A DNA stretch of 64,000 bases from Apoda limacodes (GCA_946406115.1 OX291552.1:2542001-2606000), one strand, 5' to 3'; positions 52,911-64,000 are shown, counted from the stretch's first letter. Numbers and translations are program-made. The notes: generated from the letters alone by a model not told the origin.

Positions 52911-54944
52911 GTAAGGACAAACAAGTTGACTAGACTAGACATGGTTGACTAAATCTTTTATTTCTTAATCTTACAGGATCAATTTTCTGGAAGATAATGG
53001 CATTTGTCATGGATCTTAGTGATCTGTGGGACAGTTTATTGTATTGTATGAAAATAAGTAATAGCTGACCCGGCAAATTTTATCCTCTATAGTCCTTCTA
53101 CGTAAATACATACTATATATATTAGAATAATTTACCTTTCAAGTTGTGATTTTTTTTAAATAAGTGCAGTGGCCCACGTATAAACAAACGTACAAATTCC
53201 ACTCTCTCTCTCTCTCTTTGTATACAAGTATAGCTTACAGTGAGTTTTGTAACCTGTCTCTGGAGTCAAATCGACAAATTTATTTTTAAATAATTTAGTA
53301 ATGTGGGCGCACCCTTCTTCACTACTTACACATCAGGTATCACGCACACAGCCGAAGTGACAGAATATTTGTTGTTGTGAAAACAAATTGTTTTTTTGAC
53401 AAATGACCATTAGCTCAACTACCTTCTAAATTTTCTTCTTCACTTTACGTAAAATAGTATCAGCGTAATAATCGACAAACAAGCGAATTTGAATCCATAA
53501 AAAACCTAACATAGATAGCTTGCCAACTTTTGACTGAGTTTCGATATGACGACATACTTACACAAAAACTTTTATAGCAACAATGTACAAAGCTTTACAT
53601 CCGATGTCCAATTATATCTACAATAACGTATATTTATAAATATGTATACAAAACTTGTATAATCTCATTTGTATACATGTATAAATATACAACTTGTATA
53701 GGATTGTAGGCGTCACAAAGGGGACTGATTAAAAATCATGACATGCGCAGAATAATTTTAAAAACTACCGGAGGCTGGGTTAATTTTTAAGTATTGATCA
53801 AAAATTGCGTATATGTGAATATGTGTTGTGTGGGGGAGGAAGGGGGAGAAAGAGAGGATGAGGAGGTGGCAGCCTCGTGCGTGAATTAGAATTTTTAGTA
53901 CGAAATTTGTCATTAGCGAGCTATTTCGCTCACGGGTGGATGTTTTGTTTTTTGTTTCTATTTTATTCTTCTTGTGTTTTTTTTTTTAGTTTTTATTATA
54001 TCGAGCATAGATGAAGTCGAATTTTATGTAATGACAAGTTGTGCCCACGGCCCCGCCTGCGCCAAATTGGGTAAGTGGCGTGGGAATCCTGGGAAAAGCG
54101 CTCCAAAAGCTCTTTTTCGTACTTTACTTTATGTAACAAAATATATCTTATGACCTGGGTCAGATAATGTAACTATAAATTTTAAAAAAACTTGAAAATC
54201 TGGTAGGACAGACAGACAGAGAGATGTTGCGTTTATATATGTATATATATATGTGTAATGATGCAGTTGCACTAAAGCAGTTAAAGTTTTACCTTCTAAA
54301 AACTTTTTTTTATTTTTACTCGACTGTCGAAGGAGGATAATGTTTTTCAAGCGAATGTATGTATGTATGTTTATTTCTTTGCCACACTCTGTAGTGTAAA
54401 AGCTGTGGTTTAACGGATTTTCACGCGCGACAGCGTAACGGTCGGAGACGAATGGGTTTTTTTTTGGGGCGAATGGGGTGGAAATTTTATTTTATGTGTA
54501 TATCTGTAACCAGTTTTGAAAGAAATTCTTGGGCCACTTACCCTTCATCATCATTTATGGTTAAAGGCCATCAGAGGGCGCTGTACTTGATGTTCTTTTG
54601 GTTTTATAACTATAGGGAACCATAGGACTTGTAGTAGAATGAAGTTATTTAAACCGGATCATTCCAATATTTCGTCTTGGGTTTTAAAAACTTTTATTTT
54701 ATAAATTACATGTGACGACTCAGATTTATAAACCTTGTATGCATTTTTTAAAGGTGTCTAACGACACCCCACGCAATGGGGCATGTTTTTTTTTCTTTCC
54801 TCGGTTCAATATCCGCAGAAACAACTATCCTTAACATCAATTGTATTACAAGACTGAATAGTGGTCCAAGAGCCATCTTGGAGAATATCATCAGAATCGA
54901 TGTAAATACTTTCAACAAATATTAGACATGACAAAACCATTAGC
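52911..54944. other. AT-rich DNA with microsatellites
   Basis: (CT)n at 53200-53217, ATGTATATATATATG near 54239, (TGTA)n at 54356-54370. A purine-rich stretch GGGGGAGGAAGGGGGAGAAA lies at 53832. The frame at 54129-54350 is not supported. Confidence 0.4.
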
Positions 54945-55970
54945 TTTTTAGGGTTCCGAACCCCAATAGGAAAGAAGGAATCCTTATAGGGTCACTTTGT
55001 TGTCCGTCTGTCTGTCTGTCAGGACTTTTTTTCTCAGGAACGCGTGACAGTATCAAGTTGAAATTAATATCAAACACTAAAGTCTACGGTCCCTTGAAGT
55101 TGTAAAAAATCGAGCTTTTAAATCAATGCAATAAAAAAATACGGCTGAATTACGACCGTTTTTATCGCATATTTTTGTATTCACAAACAAATCAAAATCT
55201 ATGGGGTTCTTCCCGTTGTCCTAGAATCATGTAATTTGTCGCGAAGTAAGGCCTTATATCACAAATGTAGGAACGAAATTTGTTAATTTGTAGTTAAAAC
55301 TAGCAAAAATAATTTACAAAAACGAGCAATTCGTTTTATTTATAAAATGTGTACGAGACACTCTTTAAGAGAATTATTTGAAAATAATAATATATTCACC
55401 GTAGCATGCTTAAATATATATGAAAACATAAAATATGTATGTACTTAAGAATATTCAGTCTTTTCCTAAAGTGAGTGAACACACTAATGTAACAAATAAA
55501 GATAAACTAGGTCTACCTAAACATAGATTAAGCAAAGTGGACAAGCCATTTCCTGGCAACTGTGTACGTTATTACAATAGAATTCCTGAAAAAATCTAAA
55601 GCAAGTCCGAAAATAGATTTAAAACGTATGTATTTCTTTATATTTGTTTCTTTATAAAGTAATTTTTTTTATTTAAATTAGATTTTTTAACAAACACTTT
55701 CGAATTCTGACGATACGATTATGAAATATCATTTTTTGTCGCATATTGTGACACAAATAAATCAAAACCTATGGGGTACTTTCCGTTGACCTAGACTCAA
55801 GAAATTTGGCAAGAAGCAAAATGTTAATCACAAATAAAGGAAAAAATACAGAAACTGATAATTAAGGCATAAGAGAGTGTGAGACTCGATCTCATGATGA
55901 AAGAATTATTAACAAATAATATGTTTTTACGGAACCCTCGGTGTGCGAGCCAGACCCTTTCAGGCTATGA
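54945..55970 (+). mobile_element. GGGTTCCGTACC-type repeat with embedded LINE piece
   Basis: Head TTTTTAGGGTTCCGAACCCC, TATAGGGTCACTTTGTTGTC, CGTCTGTCTGTCTGTCAGGA. Middle GTCGCATATTGTGACAC (single copy of the unit expanded at 23778) and TATGGGGTACTTTCCG. Tail ACGGAACCCTCGGTGTGCGA. It is interrupted at about 55305-55735. Confidence 0.65.
55305..55670 (+). pseudogene. LINE A-like RT C-terminal fragment
   Basis: The plus strand reads, with stops, KIIYKNEQFVLFIKCVRDTL, ENNNIFT-like text, CLNIYENIKYV, PKHRLSKVDKPFPGNCVRYY then NRIPEKI and RFKTYVFLY. This is the end of a CR1/Jockey-type RT protein (R..CRELF, HNTRNK, RLSK..., YN.LP). It lies in the same strand as the host repeat that contains it. 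Confidence 0.6.
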
Positions 55971-56103
55971 AACCCTGAAAAGGGATAATGATGTATTAAA
56001 AACGAAATAACAAAAACGAAAAGTCATATTAACAGCTTCTGCGCTTTTGTAAGCATCATTTCTTAAAGAAGTCTGTCGTTGCATACTCGTGTACACTGGG
56101 AGC

Positions 56104-56262
56104 TTATTGGGAACAGTCTCGAGTACGTCACACTCTGGAATTCCAGGGAAAAATGTAAGTAAAAGTATTTGTTTTTTTTACGGGGCTCGAGAGGTAAAAT
56201 CTGCTTGCATACAATTTATCTCGAATTCCAGAGTCTAGCAAACTTGAGACTGTTCCCAATAA
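56104..56262. mobile_element. Short MITE with ~40-bp terminal inverted repeats
   Basis: Left end TTATTGGGAACAGTCTCGAG then a CACTCTGGAATTCCAG stretch. Right end, reverse-complemented, TTATTGGGAACAGTCTCAAG then GACTCTGGAATTCGAG. Only about 70 bp lies between. Bounded by TTA/TAA, so TA-target duplication is possible. Non-coding. Confidence 0.75.
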
Positions 56263-57354
56263 TTTCCCTGCTAGACACACTTGCAATTCTGGATGTAACA
56301 TTGTGTGCAGGAATCTCCTTTTGAAAACGATCCATTTGTTGAATGTTTTTTACTAAAATCTTTTACCATTATTGTTTATTCAGATATCTTAATATATTAA
56401 TGGTAGAAAATATTCATTTCATTGATGAAAATAACATGAAACGCTCTGCGTGAGTACGGAGAGTTAATGTCACAGACAAATTAACTCTTAGTCAAAAAGG
56501 AAGCAGAGAGAAAGTGGGGTAAACGAAGATGTTAAGATTTCCTCCACGGCCTTCGTAATGGCTGCCTACTATTCTCTAACGGCCCTATTTCCATATTAAT
56601 GTAGTTTCCGTGCCTCGCCCTGCGTCATGTTCACAAAACCTGCGGGCTTTGCGAGGTAACCTATATTGCCTAAAGGATTTCGTTTTAGAGAAACTTTATA
56701 AGAATTATTGAGTACTTAATTAGTTTGGTTTTTTTATAAATTGAACTTAAATGAAGATGTTTTTATTCTCCGATATTAAAAGACGAATGTTACTCCTATA
56801 AATTAAAAGCTATTGTTTTTCTGTTTGTTTGTGGAATCGTAACTTAATAAAAACGCTGAGGGCCTAGTTAGGGCCGCAAAAAACTACCGGATGGATGTCT
56901 GGACTCACAGAAGTGAGCCATTTTCGTAAAGTTGTTGATGACTTCTTTGTTTTAGGATTTGAAGGAAGACATTTACATATGTGTGGCAACTGATACGGAG
57001 GTGATGATCATATGTAAGCTAAATGGATGGGCCGACTTTGTTGCGACCTTTTTGGGGTTCTACAACTCAAAATGTTAGAACGGAGCCCTTTTGTGGGTTT
57101 GTAGTGTTGTTGTCTGACTGTCTGTCTATTGGTTTGACAGTCATCAATTACTAAAATTTGAAAGATTTGTTTCTAACTGTATTATGAATTATAAAAAGTA
57201 CATGAAGAGTGTTCTATTTAAGTTTGTTACGGTGTTTAGAGTGTAATGTGAGACAGCTTCAACCACATCTGGTTAAATTAAGGTCATGTCTATTCTGAAG
57301 TAACAACAAACCCAAGAAACGTCTAGTTTTGACACATATAAGCGCATAGGATCA
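56263..57354. other. Mixed DNA, repeat trace
   Basis: A very diverged GGGTTCCGTACC head may lie at 57040-57140 (TTTTTGGGGTTCTAC, GTTGTTGTCTGACTGTCTGT). Nothing else recognised. Confidence 0.35.
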
Positions 57355-57825
57355 CAGTCATACGGTGCACCCAGATACCAGCTTGGCCCTTTTGATTTGG
57401 TTCAACGAAGAGCTGAGAGAATAGTTGTCGATTCCAATTTCAAAAGCCGTATCGAACCCTTAAGTCTAAGAAGAGAGTTTGCATGCCTCCCGTGTTTACC
57501 GTCTGTATAATGTGCTGTGTTCTGACGAATTAATGTCTACGCCTACAGTTTCTACCATCACACCGCTCGCCATCGACAGCAAATCGATCCTCATACCTTA
57601 GAACCTAAATCGTCACGTACAGTGCGGTTTCAAAGGAACTTCTTCCCGAGATCGCTTAGGTTGTGGAGTGAGGTCCCTGCCAAAATTTTCAAGAAAGAAG
57701 TGATTAGATTTTTAAAGGGTAGGCAATGCGTGTGAATTGCAAGCGTCCATAGGCTACGGTGACCGCTTGCCATTAGGTGGACCGTAAGCTTGCAAGCCAT
57801 CGTAGCGGTATAAATAAATGTGAGA
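57355..57825 (+). pseudogene. LINE B, 3' part, degraded
   Basis: Matches the 3' part of 34780-35632: GAPRYQLGPFDLVQRRAERI-like text (GGTGCACCCAGATACCAGCT at 57364), then RIEPLSLRREFA, HTARHRQQIDPHTLEPKSSR, TVRFQRNFFPRSLRLWSE and KKEVIRFLKGRQC across shifted frames. Then the 3' end CGTCCATAGGCTACGGTGAC and CATTAGGTGGACCG. An internal deletion removes the SKDYSMGF segment. The tail is AAATAAATG rather than a clean poly(A). Confidence 0.75.
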
Positions 57826-58963
57826 TAAGGCTATGGCATATCCTAAAAAAAAGTGTCGTTTTAGACCAGTGTACGAAGACATATTGAAGCATACAAAGAG
57901 GGACAGTTCCACGTACGATAGGCGCTAGCACGTGACCGCACGTTGAAAATCTCGATTTTTTGGTTTTTGTCGGTATAAAATTTAAATAGCTATTATGAAC
58001 TATGAAATTAGGAAATTTACTTGGTCATATTATACAATAATATATATTTAATGAAATAAGAATCAAAACATTATCACTCTTAGTTTACCAATCAATTTGA
58101 ATTAAAGCAAGAGCAGAGTGTCAGATTTTTTTTTCAAAATGTTTTTAATAGCCTAATTATTATATTAGCAAATCCACTTAATTAAGGTTTGAACTATAAC
58201 ATTTTTTTTCACTTCAAAAAGTGTCGTGTCGTGGAAAGTGTCACGTCACGACAGTTACAAAATTAATCAAATTCTTGAGGTTTAACTCGTTTGGGTCTGT
58301 GGTGTACCATCACCTTAACGGTGTAAATTGTAGTAAAAGCCACTAAGACAGGACGTCGCGAACTGAACAAATCACATTTATTGTTTGCATGTTTATTTCT
58401 GGGTTGTAATATAGAATAGTAAGAACCTACGTCGAATATAATAATAGCAAGAGCACAATACTTATAGGTATCAAGTAGTTTTGTACTTGCTATTGTCTTA
58501 AAGATACAATTTTGGAAAACATAACACATAAATAAAAAAAATATGATTGGGGATGCAGGCTATTTCCTAGTTCAGACATATGTGTTTTAAAAAACAAAAC
58601 CTATATTATATCATGTTGGTAATTAAAAACTATTTTGTAAATAGAATGTTGATTCCTTACTTACTTTGATCTTCAACATTGGGTCTTAAATAAATCCTAC
58701 CATGAGTAAAATAATTACAAAAGGGAGACAATATTGCAAATCGCTATTAAATATTCTAAAGTAAGGATTTATATTGTAAAGAAGCTCTTAACACTATAAA
58801 GCCTCACATCAAAACTCTGCCCCACCAAAAAAAGAAATAAAAAGGAAAAATATTTTCATTATCTAAGGCCGCGTCACACAGCCTCCCGAAAACCGGTAGC
58901 TACCAACTCGTATATTCATTTCCGTTCCTGTTCTGTTAATACCGCATACTTTTAACTGTCTAA
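57826..58963. other. AT-rich DNA, nothing firm
   Basis: An 88-residue minus frame (58263-58529) has no recognisable domain. TAAGGCCGCGTCACACAGCC at 58865 may be a MITE edge. Confidence 0.35.
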
Positions 58964-59215
58964 CTAGGTGGGCTTTGCCCCCCGACCCCCTGACAGCCCC
59001 CCCCCCCCCCCCCTTCTCACACCGTCACTACTTACACGCGGTAGGCACAACTTTTATAATACTATATACTCGGGCGCTTTTTAACGAACCCCGCGAGGGG
59101 GTGCCACCTGCCACGCATACCGAAAAATACGCAAAACGCGGGGTGGAAGGGGGCTCTGTGCCCCCCTGGTTAGAAGTGAAGTGGCCGTATTTTGCGTATT
59201 TTTAAATTATTCCCT
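58964..59215 (-). mobile_element. Helitron-like 3' part with poly(C)
   Basis: On the minus strand the end reads GGGGGGCAAAGCCCACCTAG before T, a GGGCAAAGCCC hairpin just ahead of CTAG. On the plus strand a run of 17 C lies near 58997-59013, followed by CGCGAGGGGGTGCCACC and GGCTCTGTGCCCCCCTGG. Non-coding. Confidence 0.5.
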
Positions 59216-59688
59216 ACATGCGGGCGTATCTCTGAGTTGTTTAGTTCGTTTGAGATTTTTTGTGTGTTGATTCTAAATTTTGTGACGTAATTTTTAAAAT
59301 GTTTTTAAAAATTAGACTGATGCCGGAAATTGGGTCAAATCTATGTGTCTTTGTCTTTCTTATTTGTTGAGTGTATTTATCGTCATTTGAATTGTATGTA
59401 TGTAATCCAGAAAGAGACAAAGAATACGAGATATAAAGTTTTATGCCTTTTCGAATAAGTCCTCCTTTTTAACCTATTTTTAAAAGGAGATTCGCAGTTT
59501 GGCCCGTATGTTTGTATGTTTTTTTTTCATTTATTTACTGTAACAAACACAATACATAAGATATAATCTGCCAAACTGTGCAACAGTTTGTCGGCAGTAG
59601 TTCTTGTTTTATATTTACAGTTAATATAATTAGGTATAGAATCAATTACATGCAGATATGTGCTATTAAACACACGTACACCTAAACA

Positions 59689-59761
59689 TACACAGACACA
59701 CACACACATACACACACGCGCACACACAAACAACCACACACACACACACACACACACACAA
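59689..59761 (+). repeat. (CA)n microsatellite, interrupted
   Basis: Runs of ACACACAC broken by CATACAC, GCGCACAC and AACAACC, 59689-59761. Confidence 0.9.
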
Positions 59762-60364
59762 CATGCAGTATCACATGTATTACATACATCATAATGTATG
59801 TAATACCTGTAATACAATTCCCATATACTTATATTTTTACACTTTTAATTAACTTATGCTAGTGTAATTTATTGCTACATTCTTAACTACTTAAAAAAAT
59901 TTCATTAACATCGTACAAACGTGTACCTTCGTGTTCGGTAGCCGATGGTCGTAAGTCTGTTTCGCTACCTACCTCGATCTGTAGACGGTTGTACTGATAG
60001 ATACATAAGGAGTTAATAATAAAGATATCATAGCATAGCTGTTATAGATCACTATACCACTAAGTAAAGAAAATAATTTAATAAAAAAAAAAAGAAAATT
60101 TAAAATTTAAGTTTAAAATAATTAATTTCTTAACCTAATTGTATGAAATATTTATAGTTGTATACATATTGATAAAAAAATTTTTTTTAGGGTTTTCTTT
60201 AATTGCATTCTGGAGGTACAATTGTTATAAGATTTTTTTAAGTCTTTTTAGTACGTATACCATAATAATTATTTACTTTTGGTAAAATTAACATATTTTT
60301 AATTGCTAGACGGGTTGGATAGTTATGGACCCTTTTTATTGTGTACTCCATTTTACAGAATTGT
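59762..60364. other. AT-rich DNA, nothing recognised
   Basis: No repeat or coding signal recognised. Confidence 0.4.
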
Positions 60365-60540
60365 TCAATCAGTGTATGTAGATATGTATGTATGTATGTT
60401 TGCCCGCAATTATCTCGCGTTTGGCTGAACCGATTTTGACGCTTTTTCAGAAAGATCTTTGTTCCTTTCCGGAGAAGGTTTCAGAATACTACAAATATAT
60501 ATCCGTTTACATAGTTTTATTTTATTCACAAATCATTTAA
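60365..60540 (+). mobile_element. Unclassified interspersed repeat fragment
   Basis: GTATGTATGTATGTTTGCCC, TTGGCTGAACCGATTTTGAC and TTCCGGAGAAGGTTTCAGAA, a combination common in lepidopteran dispersed repeats. Ends not resolved. Confidence 0.4.
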
Positions 60541-60609
60541 TTCGCTTTAATTTGCCCTTGACTTTGTAGAGCTATCATGAGTTGTTTAAAACATGGTCGT
60601 CTATTTAAG

Positions 60610-60900
60610 TGACTAGTAATTAACCGACTTAAAATAGAAGGAGGTTCTCAATGAGTCGGAATCTTTTTTTATATGTATGTTTCCCGATTACTCGAAGACG
60701 CTTTGACCGTTTCGAAAAATTCTTTTTGTTTAAAAGGGTATATGTCCCAGGTGGTCCCATGGTCATCAGGTCAAAATATAATGATGGGATCCTGGAGTAA
60801 CCGAGGCAACACTTTAAATTTATACAGGCACACTTGGAGCGATTTGTTTTTTTCATTGTACGAGAAAGTAAGCCAATAGGTCACTTAAAAGTAAAAAAAT
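60610..60900 (+). mobile_element. Unclassified interspersed repeat (ACCGACTTaAAA type)
   Basis: AACCGACTTAAAATAGAAGG then AGGTTCTCAATGAGTCGG, CCGATTACTCGAAGACGC and TGGTCCCATGGTCATCAGG follow the order of a repeat family I know from Lepidoptera. Opposed chance frames overlie it. Confidence 0.5.
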
Positions 60901-60906
60901 AAAAAC

Positions 60907-61136
60907 TTTTTAACAAAACCAAACCGACTTAAAAAGATGTACTAAAAAGGTAAAAATAATTGTTTTAAAAATCTGATCTAAATTACAGTTCGAAGTTGGT
61001 GTCTATCTCTCTAATAGTTTATAACACACTTCACTTGCACGGCACTAACTGTAATTTGGATCAAATGTTTCAAAACAATTATTTTTGGCTTTTTAGTAAA
61101 TCTTTTTGAAGTCGAATTTTGTTTTTGTTAAAAAAT
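60907..61136. mobile_element. Fold-back (hairpin) element, ~85-bp arms
   Basis: Left arm 60907-60990 (TTTTAACAAAACC, CCGACTTAAAAAGATGTACT, AAAAATAATTGTTTTAAAA, TAAATTACAGTT) is inverse to 61047-61136 with a modest number of mismatches. The loop is about 56 bp (60991-61046). Non-coding. The ACCGACTT-like start of the arm echoes the neighbour at 60610. Confidence 0.7.
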
Positions 61137-61226
61137 TTTTTACTTAAAAATCACAGTGTTACGTAGTGGTTTTTAGTTACATTGTTGCCTTGTATTTAGA
61201 TAACCTACATACACTAATAACCATGG

Positions 61227-61310
61227 AACCCGGTCACACACGTACATACAGCAACCCGGTCACACACGTACATACAGCAACCCGGTCACACACGTACATA
61301 CAGCAACCCG
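61227..61310 (+). repeat. 26-bp tandem repeat, 3.2 units
   Basis: AACCCGGTCACACACGTACA then TACAGC, three identical units from 61227 and a partial fourth. Confidence 0.95.
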
Positions 61311-61925
61311 AATTATGAAAAACACAAAACTTATTTCAAATTTTACTTGGTGTGCTCTAATGTGTTTACTCTACCATAAATTGGTATTTAAAAGGTTATT
61401 TTAATGTGATGTCTGTCGATTTTTAGAATGGTAAGGAATAATGGTAGGAAATTCACAAGGGATACACACAAAGCTAACCACTTTGAAAGCTAAAACTGCA
61501 ACTTTTAACGCATTTTATTTCATTAAATTTGACAACGTGGCCACATTAAATTTTTATGATTTTTTAATCCATTTTTTTGTTCTTATTAGCACAGTTCTTC
61601 AATCCGTATTGTTAGTGTGTTAAATACCTGCACTTATTTAAAATTGGTAATTATTCAAAACAAATTAAAAACAGCATTACTTTATTTTGGGGGTTCCGAA
61701 CCAAAATATATAAAAATATCATTTGGAAACCAGTCGTTTATCCGTCAGTTCAGTCTGTACCTATTTGTTTGTCGCGTTATTATGAGAGTGAAACCGAAGC
61801 ACACATACTCGACTGAGAATGTCGGTAAAGATCGCCATTTTGAAAAGCTTACCTAACACATTTCACAACAGTGTCATTTTATTGGTTTTCTCATCAAATG
61901 TTTTAGATAATTATCAGCCCACAGT
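61311..61925. other. AT-rich DNA, nothing firm
   Basis: GGGGGTTCCGAACCAAAATA at 61688 hints at a GGGTTCCGTACC head. The frames here are not supported. Confidence 0.35.
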
Positions 61926-61993
61926 TGTTGTGACCAGGTTAGCACAATGTAAGTATCATCTCTTATCTGTTGTGACCAGGTTAGCACAATGTT
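61926..61993 (+). repeat. Direct repeat of ~25 bp
   Basis: TGTTGTGACCAGGTTAGCAC then AATGT occurs at about 61926 and 61969 with 19 bp between. Confidence 0.9.
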
Positions 61994-62039
61994 AGCAAGA
62001 AGAGCTACTTTTTTTTTTTATTAAAGACATTTTTATATT

Positions 62040-62470
62040 TTTGTTATATAAATTTCAACTTGATACCTCTTAGCATTCCTGAGTAAAAAGGTCTTGACAG
62101 ACAGACAAACTTTTTTTTAAAGTCGTATACCAACAAAAAATTAAAAAATTCCAGATTTTTTCTGTATTTGTATATATTATGACCTTACTTTATGTCAATT
62201 TTCAACAGGAGAACTATTTGTGAATGCCAAAGTATACGTCAAAAATGGCCGTATTTTTTATTGTTTTGAATTAGAAGCTTAATTTTTTTTACGGCTTCAA
62301 TGATCCGTAGAATTTAGTATTTAATATTAATTTCAACTTAATACCTCCAGGCGTGCCTGAGAAAGGGTCTTGACAGACAGACGGAACAAAGTGATCCTAT
62401 AAGGGTTTCTTTTTTCTTTTTGAGCTACGGAACTCTAAAAACCATTTTTCGATACAGGGATCCGTTTGCC
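62040..62470 (-). mobile_element. GGGTTCCGTACC-type repeat, two head segments
   Basis: CTTGATACCTCTTAGCATTC then AAAAGGTCTTGACAGACAGA near 62060-62105. The same order recurs at 62335-62385, followed by CAAAGTGATCCTATAAGGG and GAGCTACGGAACTCTAAAAA. Two heads in one orientation suggest a tandem insertion or an internal duplication. Confidence 0.6.
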
Positions 62471-62639
62471 AACTATTATCCTTTGAAGTGCTAATTTTTG
62501 TTAGAGTCAAGCTCTGCTAGCTAAATGTTAGTTTATGGTAAGGTAAAAAAATCACGGCAGTATTATATAACAAGGTTAAAAAGAAAACCATCACCGCTAA
62601 GTAGGCTTTACAAGTTAACGAGTAAGAGTGGACTACTTA

Positions 62640-62715
62640 TAAATTGTACTTGAAGAACTGTGACGGGTTACAACGGGTTCCACTGCTCGTGGCCCGATTT
62701 GCACTTAGCCGGTTT
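62640..62715 (+). mobile_element. GGGTTCCGTACC-type repeat, tail fragment
   Basis: ACGGGTTCCACTGCTCGTGG then CCCGATTTGCACTTAGCCGG is a diverged tail (normally a GGAACCCTCGGTGCG then CCGACTCGCACTTGGCCGG order). Confidence 0.5.
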
Positions 62716-63159
62716 GTAAGTTATTGATTCACCTGACTGAGGGCCGACCCCCGCCGTCTATATTTTACAGGAGCAATAAAATTTAGTTTTTAGGAAATTT
62801 CAAAAAACGCAACACTCGGGGCGCGTGTTCGGATCGCCCTTAAGAGCTATGTAGGTATGAGAACAAACGGAACCCCTAAAGTTGTGTTATTTCTGTCCTT
62901 CGTCATTATTTTTGCATTGATTCTAATGCAATTTTACAGAAATATGTGTTTTGTAAACCGCTATAGAGTTTTACAACGAAAATAAATATATAAAGTAGCT
63001 CTTCATACATTTATCAGAAGGACGATGTTTCTCGTTGCGTATGGCGTCTTTGGATAAAATCTCTTAAATGTATTAAGGTTCTTAAGTATATTTTTTTTAT
63101 CAGAAATATATTTTGCGACTTATTAGCTTTTTAAAAAAGCAAATTTAAGCAAAAAAGTA
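62716..63159. other. AT-rich DNA, nothing recognised
   Basis: No repeat or coding signal recognised. Confidence 0.4.
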
Positions 63160-63310
63160 AATTTTGTGTGTTCTCCTAAAATTGTGCGTATCCCCCTTAA
63201 ATTGTGTCACCCCCTTAAATTGGGTATGTCCCCCTTAAATTGTGCGTGTCTTCCTTAAATTGTGTGTGTCCCCCTTAAATTGTGTGTTTCTTCCTTAAAC
63301 TGTGTGTGGG
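63160..63310 (+). repeat. ~20-bp minisatellite, about 7 units
   Basis: Variants of TTAAATTGTGTGTGTCCCCC, alternating with units that end TCTTCC. One unit is shortened to 18 bp. Confidence 0.9.
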
Positions 63311-63739
63311 AGTTCATTAAATATAAAAAAAAACAATTACAATGATAAAGCTATAGTACAAATACTACCTACGATATATGTTTTAAACAAAATCGGTTCC
63401 CAAGTTTTTTAGAAATCCGCTATAATTATCATTCTACGGAACCCTTAATTATTGCGTCTATGATACTTATTTGACCAGTGTTTCAAAATATGTTAATAGA
63501 ATATCGATTGTAAATATATTAATGCTTAGATATTATTTTAATAATATTACAAAAATGCCTTGTAGTTTTAAATAGCAATAATGTATCGAATTATGGACAG
63601 CTCTTCCAGTATTACAAGGCACGCCTTATTACATGTAAGCGCCAGATAAGTCTGTGTGTGCAATTAACCTTCACATGTTTTAACTGTTGGAGCAACGTCT
63701 GATTCTAAACAACCTTGGGCGAAGACAATTGGTGCAGTA
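63311..63739. other. AT-rich DNA, nothing recognised
   Basis: No repeat or coding signal recognised. Confidence 0.4.
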
Positions 63740-63955
63740 GTCCATCACCCGCCCTAAATTCGGTTATTGCTGTAGGATATCAACGGCATCTCCTCAATAA
63801 TAAAAAAAACTGACTCTCACTTGACGTTTCTAAGTAGCTTATGGCCTTCCTCGGGACACAAACTATCTCCATGCCAAATTTCATCTTAATCGGTAAAGCG
63901 GTTTAAGTGTGAAGAGGTAACAGACAGAGTTACTTTCGCATTTATAATATTAGTA
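63740..63955 (-). mobile_element. Helitron, 3' end eroded
   Basis: On the minus strand starts ATACTAATATTATAAATGCG, continues CTTTACCGATTAAGATGAAA, CCGAGGAAGGCCATAAGC, ATTGAGGAGATGCC and ATAACCGAATTTAGGGCGGG, then stops without a recognisable hairpin and CTAG. Confidence 0.6.
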
Positions 63956-64000
63956 TCTATATGTATGGCATTTCAACTGAAACCATTTTAAGCAGAAATT

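Noticed and set aside
58263..58529. 88-residue minus-strand open frame
   Set aside because: No recognisable domain, no splice context and no similarity to any family I know. Kept only as a chance frame.
59527..59817. 96-residue Cys/Val-rich minus-strand frame
   Set aside because: The Cys-Val-Cys-Val run is the translation of the (CA)n microsatellite at 59689-59761.

Overview
This is a eukaryotic, AT-rich, repeat-dominated window, most likely intergenic or intronic DNA from a moth or butterfly (Lepidoptera). The assignment rests on recognising several interspersed repeats I associate with lepidopteran genomes. These are short non-autonomous Helitrons ending in a GGGCGGGCGAAGCCGC hairpin plus CTAG, the GGGTTCCGTACC-type interspersed repeat with its CCGACTCGCACTTGGC tail, EN/RT-type LINEs whose 3' ends carry ACCATCAGGCGGAC and poly(A), and tRNA- and 5S-derived SINEs. 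No database search was possible. There are no bacterial operons, CRISPR arrays or phage genes, and almost all longer open reading frames are either chance frames or broken retrotransposon proteins.

Layout. 1-12.5 kb: mostly featureless AT-rich DNA with scattered repeat fragments, two MITE-like elements (4.7 and 6.5 kb), one palindrome-bearing element (9.8 kb) and a minus-strand GGGTTCCGTACC repeat (10.2 kb). 12.5-21 kb: a cluster of Helitrons (12.6, 15.3, 18.3 kb), one carrying a nested element and one with an internally duplicated end. 19.2-22.5 kb: two CpG-rich islands, each next to a consensus minus-strand 5' splice site; these are the best candidates for host promoters and non-coding first exons, and a weaker third lies near 30.9 kb. 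23.3-26.1 kb: a block of degraded LINE flanked by GGGTTCCGTACC repeats. 26.3-32.4 kb: a complex inverted-repeat region in which a 643-bp segment (28625-29267) appears to be assembled from copies of two loci about 2-4 kb away on either side. A small exon-like open frame (27938-28081, minus) lies inside it.

32.7-36.5 kb: a GGGTTCCGTACC element with a perfect palindrome, then a minus-strand LINE (family A) whose reverse transcriptase is interrupted by a 5'-truncated plus-strand LINE (family B). 37-49.8 kb: a 52-bp minisatellite, two Helitrons, remains of a third LINE family (C) and of a LINE C-terminal domain (D), a tRNA-derived SINE, and three 5S-rRNA-derived SINE copies plus a fourth 5S-like fragment. 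50-64 kb: sparse; tandem repeats, a short MITE with good terminal inverted repeats (56.1 kb), another degraded LINE B copy (57.4 kb), a fold-back hairpin element (60.9 kb) and more repeat fragments.

Nothing here works together as a pathway. The biology visible is genome dynamics: nested transposition, Helitron end duplication, SINE assembly from 5S rRNA plus a shared tail, and a probable replication-based templated insertion. I found no convincing new molecular system. Coordinates of repeat edges are by eye and may be off by several bases.
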